The notes under the pieces: generated by a model
Told to the model about the DNA's origin: nothing
What the model saw: only the letters and a program-made list of their open reading frames with translations
Database searches by the model: none
In this document: piece by piece, positions 33,738-42,460 of the stretch
Layout of the letters: every line of letters begins with the position of its first letter
Position numbering within the stretch: position 1 is the stretch's first letter
NCBI RefSeq assembly: GCF_963662885.1
Contig: NZ_OY760059.1
Coordinates: 868,001 to 932,000, forward strand
Direction of reading: 5' to 3'
Source of the DNA: an uncultured Pseudodesulfovibrio sp.
GTDB taxonomy: Bacteria; Desulfobacterota; Desulfovibrionia; Desulfovibrionales; Desulfovibrionaceae
DNA length: 64,000 nucleotides
Made by a program: the position numbers and the translations under genes

Positions 33738-34330
33738 TCCATCTCCAGGCTACGGCCTGCATTGCGCCCATGCGTACTCTTTGCAAAGGTGCTATATAAG
33801 TTTGCATATATCTGTTTTTGTTGAAAAATGATTCATAGCCGAACACGACGGACGTGTCTGTCCGTCAAAAGACGTACAAAGTGACGCAAACTTCAGAAAG
33901 TTATGCGGCTTGACTTGAGCCTTGAGAAGTCTCCATGGCTTGTCGCCGAGCAGGTGGGATTTTCGGAAAGGCAACCGCCTGTAAAACGGCTTCACTTCCT
34001 TGGGTGATCGTCCTTTGTTGGCGGTGCCGCCTTCGGTCAATCAAAAATCATTCTGTTCATCTCTTCAGGCATGATTGAATGGGCCAGGTGAATGCCTGTC
34101 CCATATCCATTTCGTAGAATGGGGCAATTGCGCTCCATCCCGGTTTTTGCGGGGTGCCGTGTTGCCACCTCCCTCCCATTGTGCAGCCACCTCCTTGGGC
34201 ATTGACCGGATTGTATGGCTGGCACTGCTTAATTTGCCAAAATCGACAATAAAGTTCTTTTTTAGAAAAATTTGCAGAGAAAATACGGGCCATAACAGTT
34301 GGAAATTACATTTACGTCAAAAAGTATGCG
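33738..34330. other. Long intergenic region between autotransporter and importer operon
   Basis: No gene can be supported over about 590 bases, which are less GC-rich than their surroundings (especially 34200-34330). A TTG-started minus-strand frame (33792-34040) is lysine- and proline-rich and probably not coding. On the minus strand TTGACG and TGTTAT, 17 bases apart near 34312-34286, form a possible autotransporter promoter, and TATGGCCCGTATTT there resembles the element at 10667. A long 5' leader would result. Confidence 0.4.
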
Positions 34331-34372
34331 TTGACCCGGGTTGTAGCGTGGTATACCACGTCTGGTATACCA
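34331..34372 (+). promoter_or_regulatory. Promoter region with two GntR-type operators, liv operon
   Basis: TTGACC (34331-34336) is a likely -35. TGGTATACCA occurs twice (34349-34358 and 34363-34372), the first inside a perfect 14-base palindrome CGTGGTATACCACG, with centres 14 bases apart. The copies cover the -10 region. FadR-type GntR regulators bind TGGTnnnACCA-like palindromes, and one is encoded in the same cluster at 42461. Confidence 0.7.
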
Positions 34373-34415
34373 CGTGACGAAGTGGCAAACCAAAGAAGCA
34401 AAGGACACAGACCAA

Positions 34416-35213
34416 ATGGCATCGAGCTGCAACATTCTCCTTGAAGCTCAGGGGATTGAAAAAAAATTCGGGGGTATTGTCGCCCTGTCCGAATATGCCC
34501 TGAAGATAGAAAGGGGAGAGCTGATCGGCCTGATCGGGCCCAACGGAGCCGGGAAGACCACGGTCTTCAATATCCTTTCGGGTGTGCTTGCACCCACCAA
34601 CGGCTCCATCCGGTTTGAGGACAGGGAACTGTCGGGACAGGGGCCTGCCAAGACCGCCCAGGCGGGCATCGCCCGAACTTTTCAGAACATCCGGCTGTTC
34701 GACGAGATGACCGTGCTGGACAACATTCGCACCGGTTTTCATCACAGCATGGGCAGCGGCTTGTTCGCGACCCTGCTCCAGCTGCCCCGGCAGCGCAAAT
34801 CCGAACACTCCATGACCCGCCGGGCCGGAGAACTGGCCGAATTGATCGGTATCTCCAAACTTTTGGATATGAAGGCGGGGGACCTGCCCTACGGCGATCA
34901 GCGCAGGCTGGAAATCGCACGCGCTCTGGCCCTTGGGCCCAAGCTACTGCTGCTGGACGAACCGGCCGCAGGCATGAACCCCGGCGAGACCGAGGCCCTG
35001 GTCAAGACCATCAAGATCATCCACAAGGAATTTCATCTTTCCATCCTGCTGGTCGAGCATGACATGCATCTGGTCATGAATCTGTGCGAGCGGCTGCAGG
35101 TGCTGAACCACGGCCGGTTGCTGGCCGAGGGTACCCCGAGCGAGATCCAGAACAACCCCCAGGTGGCCGAGGCGTATCTCGGTACCGGGCGCAAGGGGGA
35201 GGCCCGCCAATGA
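34416..35213 (+). CDS. livG: Branched-chain-type ABC importer ATPase LivG
   Basis: The 265-aa ATPase has Walker A (GPNGAGKTT), the LivG signature LPYGDQRRLEIARAL, Walker B (LLLLDEPAAGMNPGE) and VEHDMHLVM. It energises uptake by the LivH/LivM pore. ATG at 34416 with AAGGA is chosen over GTG at 34374, which would lie inside the downstream operator. It is the first gene of a run that ends with its probable regulator. The imported substrate need not be a branched-chain amino acid. Confidence 0.92.
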   Translation: MASSCNILLEAQGIEKKFGGIVALSEYALKIERGELIGLIGPNGAGKTTVFNILSGVLAPTNGSIRFEDRELSGQGPAKTAQAGIARTFQNIRLFDEMTVLDNIRTGFHHSMGSGLFATLLQLPRQRKSEHSMTRRAGELAELIGISKLLDMKAGDLPYGDQRRLEIARALALGPKLLLLDEPAAGMNPGETEALVKTIKIIHKEFHLSILLVEHDMHLVMNLCERLQVLNHGRLLAEGTPSEIQNNPQVAEAYLGTGRKGEARQ

Positions 35214-35947
35214 GCAATCAACCCATGCTACAACTGAAAGACGTCAACGTCTTCCGGGGCAACACCCACGTGCTGCACGGCGTGTCCCTGGAAGTGGGCG
35301 AGGGCGAGATCGTGGCCCTGATCGGTGCCAACGGCGCGGGCAAGACCACCACCTTGCGTGCCGTGTCCGGCCTGCTGCCCACCCGCGAGGGATCCATAAC
35401 CTACCGGCCCGACGCCGGGGCCGCGCCGCTGGAACTCCATTCCATGCAGGCCGAGTCCATCGTGGCCACCGGGCTGTGCCAATGCCCTGAGGGGCGCGGT
35501 ATCTTCGGCGGCCTGAGCGTCATCGAGAACCTGCACATGGGCGCGTACCTGCGCGATGACAAGCAGGGGATTCTCGAGGACCTGGAAAAGATCCACACCA
35601 TGTTTCCCATCCTGGCCGACCGCGCCCGCCAGACCGCGGGCACCCTGTCCGGCGGCGAGCAGATGATGCTCGCGCTTGGCCGTTCCCTCATGAGCCGCCC
35701 GAAACTGCTCATGCTGGACGAACCCTCGCTGGGCCTCGCCCCGCTGGTGGTGGAGTCCATCTTCGAGATGCTGGCGGACATCAACCGGCAGGGCGTGACC
35801 GTGCTGCTGGTTGAACAGAATGCGGTCATGGCCCTTGAACTGGCCCATCGGGCCTACGTGCTCGAAAACGGCGTGGTGACCATGAGCGGCACCGGGGCCG
35901 AACTGGCCAACGACGACAACGTGCGCAAGGCCTATCTGGGAGGATAA
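35210..35947 (+). CDS. livF: Branched-chain-type ABC importer ATPase LivF
   Basis: This 245-aa ATPase is the LivF partner: Walker A (GANGAGKTT), LSGGEQMMLALGRSL, Walker B (LLMLDEPSLGLAPL) and VLLVEQNAVMAL, all typical of LivF. The LivF marker CPEGRGIFGGLSVIENL is present. Its ATG overlaps the livG stop (ATGA). Residues 60-85 carry a small insertion (TYRPDAGAAPLELHSM) compared with common LivF proteins. Confidence 0.92.
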   Translation: MSNQPMLQLKDVNVFRGNTHVLHGVSLEVGEGEIVALIGANGAGKTTTLRAVSGLLPTREGSITYRPDAGAAPLELHSMQAESIVATGLCQCPEGRGIFGGLSVIENLHMGAYLRDDKQGILEDLEKIHTMFPILADRARQTAGTLSGGEQMMLALGRSLMSRPKLLMLDEPSLGLAPLVVESIFEMLADINRQGVTVLLVEQNAVMALELAHRAYVLENGVVTMSGTGAELANDDNVRKAYLGG

Positions 35948-35950
35948 CAA

Positions 35951-36847
35951 GTGACATCCGCATATCTTGCACAACAGCTTTTGAACGGGCTGATCCTCGG
36001 ATCCATGTACGCCCTTGTGGCCGTGGGATTTTCCATGATCTACGGCATCATCAACCTGATTAACTTCGCCCATGGCGATATCGTCATGATCGGCGCGTTC
36101 TGCACCCTCGGCCTGCTGGCCGGTTTGGGCCTGCCCCTGTGGGTCGTGGTTCCGGGCGTTATCGGCATCGGTGCCCTGAGCGGCCTGGTGGTGGAACGGT
36201 TCGCCTTCCGGCCCATGCGCGGCGCACCGCAGGTCACGGGCTTCATCGCCTCGCTCGGTGTATCCATCATGATCCAGAACCTGGGCATCCTCACCCTGAC
36301 CGCCCAGCCGCGCAACTTCACCTTTCCCGACTACATGCAGACCGCGCTGCCTTTCCTGGGCATGCAGATCCGGGTCATCGACCTGTCCATCGTCATTGCC
36401 GCGCCCGTGCTGGTGGGCATCCTGCTGTTCATCGTCTACCGGACCAAGGTGGGCACGGCCATGCGCGCCACGGCAGAAAACCTGGACGTGGCCCGGCTCA
36501 TGGGCGTGAACATCAACCGGACCATTGCCGTGACCTTTGCCCTGGGCTCCGCCCTGGCCGGCGTGTCCGGCCTTATGTGGGGCGGCAAGTTCGGCCAGAT
36601 CGACCCGCTGATGGGCTTCCTCCCCGGACTGAAATCCTTTGTGGCCGCAGTCATCGGCGGCGTGGGGTCCATCCCCGGCGCTATCCTGGGCGGCTACCTG
36701 CTCGGCATGTCCGAGGTGTTGTTTGTCGGTCTACTGCCGCCTGTCTACTCCTCCTACCGCGACGCCTTTGTCTTCGGGACCCTGATCATCATCCTGCTGG
36801 TGCTGCCCAACGGCATCCTCGGCAAAAATCAGGAGGAACGGGCCTAA
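35951..36847 (+). CDS. livH: Branched-chain-type ABC permease LivH
   Basis: The 298-aa permease shows the LivH pattern: QQLLNGLILGSMYALVAVG at the N terminus, YGIINLINFAHGDIVMIGA, and the EAA-like coupling region RATAENLDVARLMGVN. About eight membrane helices are evident. It starts at GTG three bases after livF. Its stop TAA shares an A with the livM ATG. Confidence 0.93.
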   Translation: MTSAYLAQQLLNGLILGSMYALVAVGFSMIYGIINLINFAHGDIVMIGAFCTLGLLAGLGLPLWVVVPGVIGIGALSGLVVERFAFRPMRGAPQVTGFIASLGVSIMIQNLGILTLTAQPRNFTFPDYMQTALPFLGMQIRVIDLSIVIAAPVLVGILLFIVYRTKVGTAMRATAENLDVARLMGVNINRTIAVTFALGSALAGVSGLMWGGKFGQIDPLMGFLPGLKSFVAAVIGGVGSIPGAILGGYLLGMSEVLFVGLLPPVYSSYRDAFVFGTLIIILLVLPNGILGKNQEERA

Positions 36848-37842
36848 TGAAACGCGAACTTATCGTCACCCTCGGCCTGGTCTTCCTGGCCGCGGTCCTG
36901 GCCATGGCCCAGTATTCTCTGGACGACTACCTTCTGTCACTGGTCTGTTTCGTGGGTATCTTCTGCATGCTCGCGACCAGCCTGAACCTGACCAACGGCT
37001 TTACCGGCCTGTTCTCGCTGGGGCACCCCGCGTTCATGGCCATCGGCGGCTACACCTCGGCCCTGCTGACTTTTCCGCTGGCCAAGAAGCCGCTGTTTCT
37101 GCCCGACCTGCCCAACTGGATGGCCGCTCTGCACCTGCCGTTCCTGCCCTCGCTGATCATCGGTGGACTGGTGGCGGCCCTCGCGGCCGTGATCATCGGC
37201 ATCCCGGTCCTGCGCCTGCGCGGTCACTATCTGGCCGTGGCCACCATGGGCTTCCTGATCATCGTGCAGGTGGTGATCATCAACATGGACACCATCACCC
37301 GTGGCCCGCTGGGCCTGAACGGCCTGGATGAGCTGACCAACGTCTGGTGGGTGTACGGCTGGCTGGCCGTCACGGTCTATGTCTGCTGGAAGGTCAAGTT
37401 CTCGTCGTACGGGCGGCAGTTCATCGCCATCCGCGAGAACGAGATGGCCGCCCGCTGCCTGGGGATCAATGTCTTCAAGGCCAAGCTCCAGGCCCTGGTC
37501 ATCGGCGCGTTCTTCGCCGGTGTGGCCGGCGGTCTGTGGGGCCACCTTATCACCGCCCTGACGCCCGGCTCTTTCTCGCTGCTCCTGGCCTTCACCATCG
37601 TGGTCATGGTCGTGGTCGGCGGGTCCGGGTCCATCTGCGGATCGCTGGCGGGCGCGGTGCTGTTTACCATCATTACGGAATTCTTCCGTCCCCTGGAGGA
37701 GAATCTCTCCATCTATGGGGTCGGTGAAATATGCATGGCCCTGATCCTGATCGCCATTCTGGTGTTCAGGCCCCAGGGAATGTTCAGCTGTGACGAACCG
37801 AAGGGACTCACCCCTCGGCCCAAGAACACTGTAAAACCTTAA
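36847..37842 (+). CDS. livM: Branched-chain-type ABC permease LivM
   Basis: This 331-aa permease carries the LivM landmarks: LNLTNGFTGLFSLGHPAFMAIGGY, RLRGHYLAVATMGF, TRGPLGLNGL and the coupling segment RENEMAARCLGINVFKAKL. ATG at 36847 overlaps the livH stop; longer upstream frames lie inside livH and are rejected. The C terminus is a short hydrophilic tail (FSCDEPKGLTPRPKNTVKP). Confidence 0.92.
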   Translation: MKRELIVTLGLVFLAAVLAMAQYSLDDYLLSLVCFVGIFCMLATSLNLTNGFTGLFSLGHPAFMAIGGYTSALLTFPLAKKPLFLPDLPNWMAALHLPFLPSLIIGGLVAALAAVIIGIPVLRLRGHYLAVATMGFLIIVQVVIINMDTITRGPLGLNGLDELTNVWWVYGWLAVTVYVCWKVKFSSYGRQFIAIRENEMAARCLGINVFKAKLQALVIGAFFAGVAGGLWGHLITALTPGSFSLLLAFTIVVMVVVGGSGSICGSLAGAVLFTIITEFFRPLEENLSIYGVGEICMALILIAILVFRPQGMFSCDEPKGLTPRPKNTVKP

Positions 37843-37858
37843 TTGGAGAGATGTTGCT

Positions 37859-39004
37859 ATGAAAAACCTGTGCAAGCTGCTTGCTGTGTGCGGTCTGGTC
37901 CTGGGACTGGCTCTGCCTGCCCTGGCCGCCGAGCCGATCAAGATCGGTGCCCTGTACAACCTGACCGGAGGCATGAGCTCCATCGACGTTCCTTCCCTGA
38001 ACGGCGCCAAGCTCAAGGCCAAGATGATCAACGAGGCCGGTGGCCTGCTCGGCCGTCAGATCGAGATCATCGGTATTGACTGCAAGACCGACCAGAAGGC
38101 CGCCGCAATCGGTGCCAAGAAAGTCCTGGGCGACGACATCGTCGCCGGTATCGGCCTGTCCGACCCGGCCTTTGTGCTGCCTTCCGCTCCGCTGTTCCAG
38201 AAGAAGGGTATTCCTTTCGTGACCTCCGGCGCCACCCTGCCCACTCTGCCCGCCATGGTCGGTGACTGCATGTTCCTGGCTCCCTACGGCGACAATGTCC
38301 AGGCCCACGCCATTGCCGACTACGCCGTCAAGGACCTCGGTCTGAAGAAGATCGCCGTCTGGACCGACAACTCCATGGACTTCACCAAGACCCTGGCCAA
38401 GTTCTTCAAGCAGGGCGTCAAGGACGGTGGTTCCGAGATCGTGCTGGAAGACTTCTTCATGAGCGGCGACAAGGACTTCTCCGCCCAGATCGCCCGCCTG
38501 AAGGCTTCCGGCGCCGACGCCGTGTTCGTCTCCGCCTGCCCCAACGAGGCCGGTCTTTCCGTAAAGCAGATCCGCGAAGCCGGTCTTGAGATGCCCATCC
38601 TGTCCGGTGACGGCTTCGACACCGAGCTGGTGGCCGATGTGCCCGGCAAGAAGCTGGCCCACGGCATCTACTTCACCACCCACACCTTCCGCAACGAGAC
38701 CCGTCCCGAGGTGCTGGAATTCATCAAGGCCTACAAGGCCGAGTACGGTGTAGAGCCCGAGAACGCCTTTGCCGCTCTGGGTTATGACGCCATGGGTCTG
38801 GTGGCCAACGCCATCAAGACCGCTGGTTCCGCCAAGCCCGCCGACATCCGCATGGCCCTGTCCGAGACCGTGAACTACCCGGCCGTCACCGGCGGCATCA
38901 CCTTCAAGGGCAACGGCGGCGTTCCGCTGAAGAGCGTTTCCATCATCAACGTCACCGACGGCGAGTACACCGTCAAGCACGTCTGGAATCCCAACGCCAA
39001 GTAA
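37859..39004 (+). CDS. livK: Periplasmic substrate-binding protein of the liv-type importer
   Basis: The 381-aa type I binding protein has a signal peptide (cleavage near ALA-AE) and no lipobox cysteine, so it is free in the periplasm. EPIKIGALYNLTGGMSSIDVP starts the ligand-binding lobe, and GADAVFVSACPNEAGLSV and YDAMGLVANAIK follow. It captures the substrate for LivHMGF. Codons are strongly biased to C and G endings, which suggests high expression. GGAGAG precedes the ATG. Confidence 0.92.
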   Translation: MKNLCKLLAVCGLVLGLALPALAAEPIKIGALYNLTGGMSSIDVPSLNGAKLKAKMINEAGGLLGRQIEIIGIDCKTDQKAAAIGAKKVLGDDIVAGIGLSDPAFVLPSAPLFQKKGIPFVTSGATLPTLPAMVGDCMFLAPYGDNVQAHAIADYAVKDLGLKKIAVWTDNSMDFTKTLAKFFKQGVKDGGSEIVLEDFFMSGDKDFSAQIARLKASGADAVFVSACPNEAGLSVKQIREAGLEMPILSGDGFDTELVADVPGKKLAHGIYFTTHTFRNETRPEVLEFIKAYKAEYGVEPENAFAALGYDAMGLVANAIKTAGSAKPADIRMALSETVNYPAVTGGITFKGNGGVPLKSVSIINVTDGEYTVKHVWNPNAK

Positions 39005-39032
39005 GCGGCATACCCACACTGCCAACAACACC

Positions 39033-39056
39033 GGCCGTGGCCTTCGGGCCACGGCC
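39033..39056 (+). promoter_or_regulatory. Intercistronic hairpin with TTCG tetraloop
   Basis: GGCCGTGGCC and GGCCACGGCC form a perfect 10-bp stem closed by TTCG, a very stable RNA loop. There is no T run, so termination is unlikely. It lies between livK and the creatininase-family gene and may protect the 3' end of livK mRNA and raise binding-protein yield. Confidence 0.7.
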
Positions 39057-39080
39057 TTAAACCCGAAAGAGGTTAGCGCC

Positions 39081-39833
39081 ATGCGCAATGTACGTCTTGA
39101 AGAAAACACCCAGTTCACCTTCGTGGACTCCAAATTCGACAAGCTTTTCCTCGCCATCGGCTCCTGCGAGTGCCATGGCGAACACCTGCCCTTCGGTTGC
39201 GATTCCCTGGTCAGCCACCAGATCGCCCTGGATCTGGCCGAGCGTTTCAATGACGCGGTGGTGGCCCCGCCCCTGTGGTTCGGCATGAGCCAGCATTACC
39301 GCCATCAGCCCATGTGTCTGTCCCTGTCCGACGACACCGTTACCCGCGCCGTGCGCGAACTGCTGGACTCCGCCCTGTACTGGGGCATCAAGAAGGTGCT
39401 GATCGTCAACGGCCATGACGGCAACATCGCCCCCATCGAGATCGCTGCCCGCGACTTCAAGGTCCAGAACCCGGACTTCGGTCTGGCCGTGCTGGACGCC
39501 TGGTGGGTGACCGCCGGCAACCTGCTGCCCAAGGACACCTTCGAGGTCTGGAACGGTCTGGGCCACGGCGGCGAGGGCGAGACTTCCATCGGCCTGTCCA
39601 TTTTCCCTGAGCTGTGCGACATGAGCCGCGCCAAGGGCCAGGTCCCGGAATTCGACAGCAACGTGAAGCTGGTCTGGAATTTCGAGGAGCTGACTCCCTA
39701 CGGCGCCAGCGGCGACCCGACCAAGGCCACCAAGGAAAAGGGCGATGCCATGCGCAAGGTGCTGGTCGACTACCTGGAAAAATACATCCGCCACATGGAC
39801 GGACAGAACTGGCGCTATGGCGTCGTAAAATAG
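39081..39833 (+). CDS. Creatininase-family amidohydrolase
   Basis: This 250-aa protein belongs to the creatininase family of metal-dependent amidohydrolases. The ligand motifs are clear: GSCECHGEHLPFGCD, IVNGHDGN and GHGGEGETSIGLS supply the Glu, His and Asp ligands. Members open creatinine or remove formyl groups from pyrimidine and pterin precursors. Its place directly after livK suggests action on the imported compound in the cytoplasm. The exact reaction is unknown. GAGG precedes the ATG. Confidence 0.87.
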   Translation: MRNVRLEENTQFTFVDSKFDKLFLAIGSCECHGEHLPFGCDSLVSHQIALDLAERFNDAVVAPPLWFGMSQHYRHQPMCLSLSDDTVTRAVRELLDSALYWGIKKVLIVNGHDGNIAPIEIAARDFKVQNPDFGLAVLDAWWVTAGNLLPKDTFEVWNGLGHGGEGETSIGLSIFPELCDMSRAKGQVPEFDSNVKLVWNFEELTPYGASGDPTKATKEKGDAMRKVLVDYLEKYIRHMDGQNWRYGVVK

Positions 39834-40014
39834 CCGAAATCACCGTTTTCCACCAAGGGGGGAGCCCTATCCCCCCGCTTGCCTCACCCTGTTCGGACGT
39901 ACAAACGACTTCTTTCTGCGGCCAAGGCCTGCGCATTGACACACGGTTTCGTTCCCACCGGTCACGGTGACTTGCGGCAACAATTCACAACTTTCATCTG
40001 ACGGAGACTATGGA

Positions 40015-41337
40015 ATGGATTCTTTCTCTGACTTGTATCAACGAGACCTCAATGCGGTCGCCGGTATCGAAAAACTCCGCTTCTTCCCCCTTGCCGTGGA
40101 GAGCGGCAAGGGAGCCTGGCTCACCGAGGTCGGCGGGCGCAAGCTCCTCGACTGCACGGCCACCTGGACCGCCTGCGGCCTGGGCCACGGCCATCCCCGC
40201 ATTACCGAAGCGGTCATCAAGGCCATGCAATCTCCGGCCGGAGCCGGTGGTTCCGCGGCCGTGCACCCGGATTCCGTGGCCTTTGCCGAAGAGCTGATGG
40301 CCCTGGTGCCGGGCAGCGGCGACCGGCGTGTATACATCGGCCACGCGGGCACGGACGCCAACGACGTGGTCTTGCGGGCCTGCCGCAAGAACCTCGGTCG
40401 CCAGCGCGTCATCGCCTTCAAGCACGGCTATCACGGCGGCATGGGTACTGCGTTGCAGGTGTCCGGTGTGCATATCGAGGCAGGCGTCAAGGCGGACGAC
40501 GACCTCTATCTGGCTACCTATCCCAATCCCTTCCGCCCGCATGTGGACGGCGCCGATCCGGTGCAGGCCAGCATGGACGCCAGTCTGGCCGAGGTGAGCG
40601 CGCAGCTGGAACTGGGCGACGTGGCCTGCCTCATGGTCGAACCGATCCTGTCCGACGGCGGGCTGGTGGTGCCCCCCAAGGGGTTCCTGGCCGAACTGTC
40701 CAAACGTTGCAAAGCGCACGACGTGCCTTTCGTTGTCGACGAGGTCAAGGTCGGCCTCGGACGTCCCGGCATCCTGCACGCCTTCCAGTACGACGACGTG
40801 GTGCCGGACATCGTGACCTTCGGCAAGACCATCGGCGGCGGCCTGCCCCTGTCGGCCGCGGTCGGTCCCAAGGACATTCTCGACGGCCCGCCCGCGGCTG
40901 CGCTGCTGACCACTGCGGGAAACCCCATCTGCACGGCTGCCGGACGCGAGACCCTGCGCGTTCTCATCGAGGAGGACCTCCCCGGCCGCGCCGACCGTGC
41001 GGGCCGACGCCTGCGCGCAGCCCTGGCCGCCGCCATGTCGGACATGCCGCAGATCGGCGATGTCCGCGGACGCGGCTTGGCCATCGGTCTGGAACTGGTC
41101 AAGACCGACGGCAGCAACGAACGGGACGGCAAGCTGGCTCAGATGACGGTCTACCGGGCCTGGGAACTGGGCCTGGTCGTCTACTACGTGGGCGGCAACG
41201 TGCTCGAGATCACGCCCCCGATGATCATTTCCGACGAAGAGGTCGACCTGGCCGCGGAGATCATCCTGCAGGCCATCAAGGACGCCTCGGCGGGCATGGT
41301 GCCCTACGAAAAGGTCCGGGCCTACGCCGGATGGTAG
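40015..41337 (+). CDS. Class III PLP-dependent aminotransferase
   Basis: The 440-aa enzyme is a class III transaminase of the glutamate-1-semialdehyde/omega-amino acid type. It has WTACGLGHGHPRI near the N terminus, the cofactor aspartate in VVDEVKVGLGRPG and the PLP lysine K271 in TFGKTIGGGLPLS. It would move an amino group from an omega-amine or similar onto a keto acid. ATG at 40015 with CGGAGA is chosen. The 181-base gap before it (39834-40014) contains a G6/C6 hairpin and a TTGACA without a clear -10. Confidence 0.9.
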   Translation: MDSFSDLYQRDLNAVAGIEKLRFFPLAVESGKGAWLTEVGGRKLLDCTATWTACGLGHGHPRITEAVIKAMQSPAGAGGSAAVHPDSVAFAEELMALVPGSGDRRVYIGHAGTDANDVVLRACRKNLGRQRVIAFKHGYHGGMGTALQVSGVHIEAGVKADDDLYLATYPNPFRPHVDGADPVQASMDASLAEVSAQLELGDVACLMVEPILSDGGLVVPPKGFLAELSKRCKAHDVPFVVDEVKVGLGRPGILHAFQYDDVVPDIVTFGKTIGGGLPLSAAVGPKDILDGPPAAALLTTAGNPICTAAGRETLRVLIEEDLPGRADRAGRRLRAALAAAMSDMPQIGDVRGRGLAIGLELVKTDGSNERDGKLAQMTVYRAWELGLVVYYVGGNVLEITPPMIISDEEVDLAAEIILQAIKDASAGMVPYEKVRAYAGW

Positions 41338-41401
41338 ACCGGGACCAGTCCCGGACACGGTGACGGCTCCGGCCGCCGGATTTCATCTAAAAAACAACGA
41401 T

Positions 41402-41433
41402 TCCCCGGGGGCGCTTCTTGCGGCCCCCGGGGA
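41402..41433. promoter_or_regulatory. Intercistronic GC hairpin
   Basis: TCCCCGGGGGC and GCCCCCGGGGA form a perfect 11-bp stem around a 10-base loop, 65 bases after the aminotransferase stop. No T run follows on the plus strand, so partial attenuation or mRNA protection is more likely than full termination. Confidence 0.6.
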
Positions 41434-41465
41434 TGAAAAAAGATACCTGTACTTAGGACCGGCGA

Positions 41466-42452
41466 ATGCCTGTAGACAACAAAGAAATCGTCATCTTCTT
41501 CACCGGCGGGACCATTGAAATGGCCCCCCGTGAGGATGTGGCCGGGGTCGTCCCCGGCGATCATTCCGGGGACCTGCTCTGCGGCCTGCCCCCGCTGCCG
41601 GGCGTCAACCTGCGCCCGATCAAGTGGTCAAGCCTGCCCAGCGGGCACATGACCCCGGAGCGGATGCTGCAGCTGGCCCGCGACATCGACACGGCCTTGG
41701 CCGAGGAGTCGGTCTCCGGCTGCGTGGTCCTGCACGGCACCGATCTGCTGGTGGAAAGTTCCTTTGTCCTGAACATGGCCGTGACCTCCGCCAAACCGGT
41801 GGTCACCTCCGGAGCCATGCGCCATTCCGGCGAGATCGGGTACGACGGCATACGCAACCTCTACGACAGTCTCTTGGCCTGTCTCGCCATGCCCCAGGAT
41901 TGCGAGGTGCTCATCCAGATGGGGTCCCAGCTGTTCAGCGCCATGGATACGGTAAAGACCAACTCGGTCTCGATGACACCCATGGTTGGTCTGGTAAACG
42001 GCTGCGTGGGCGATCTGGTGGATGGCAGAGTCCATTTTCACAAGGGCGTACTCGGCACCCGGTTGCGGCCTCCGTTTGCAATCACCGACATGTCGCCGTT
42101 CGTGCCGCTTATCGCCTGTTGGCCGGGAATGGACGGGACCCTGATCCGTGCGGCGCTTGATGCCGGGGCAAAGGCTTTGGTAGTAGAGGGATTTGGAGCG
42201 GGGAACATCCCACCTGACGCGGCCGAGGCCGTGACGGACGCCCTGCAAAAGGGGGTACCCGTGTTTCTGGCTTCCCGCTGTCTGCGCGGTGGCGTCTGGC
42301 CCATCTACGGTTACCCTGGAGGAGCCGCGGCCCTGATGCAGGCCGGAGCATTCTCCGCAGGGCAGATGGCCGCCACCAAGCTTCTGTTGTTGGTCAAGGC
42401 CGCCCTTGGTAGCGGCTACCCCTGTGACAAACTCGTACGAATGTTACCCTGA
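41466..42452 (+). CDS. Asparaginase-family amidohydrolase
   Basis: This 328-aa protein of the bacterial L-asparaginase family has the first catalytic threonine in FTGGTIEM near residue 15 and the second motif HGTDLLVESSF with Thr and Asp retained. The residue after TD is Leu instead of the usual Thr, and the lysine of the triad is present in DTVKTNSV. No signal peptide is seen, so it is cytoplasmic. It releases ammonia from Asn, Gln or a related side-chain amide. The regulator gene follows 8 bases later. Confidence 0.87.
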   Translation: MPVDNKEIVIFFTGGTIEMAPREDVAGVVPGDHSGDLLCGLPPLPGVNLRPIKWSSLPSGHMTPERMLQLARDIDTALAEESVSGCVVLHGTDLLVESSFVLNMAVTSAKPVVTSGAMRHSGEIGYDGIRNLYDSLLACLAMPQDCEVLIQMGSQLFSAMDTVKTNSVSMTPMVGLVNGCVGDLVDGRVHFHKGVLGTRLRPPFAITDMSPFVPLIACWPGMDGTLIRAALDAGAKALVVEGFGAGNIPPDAAEAVTDALQKGVPVFLASRCLRGGVWPIYGYPGGAAALMQAGAFSAGQMAATKLLLLVKAALGSGYPCDKLVRMLP

Positions 42453-42460
42453 GGCCGCTC

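Noticed and set aside
33792..34040. 82-aa minus-strand frame in the gap upstream of the autotransporter
   Set aside because: It needs a TTG start, has no ribosome site and an odd Lys/Pro/Arg-rich composition; kept only as a remark on the region.
41466..42452. Asparaginase with a lost active site
   Set aside because: The residue after HGTD is Leu, but both catalytic threonines, the aspartate and the lysine motif are present, so inactivity cannot be claimed.
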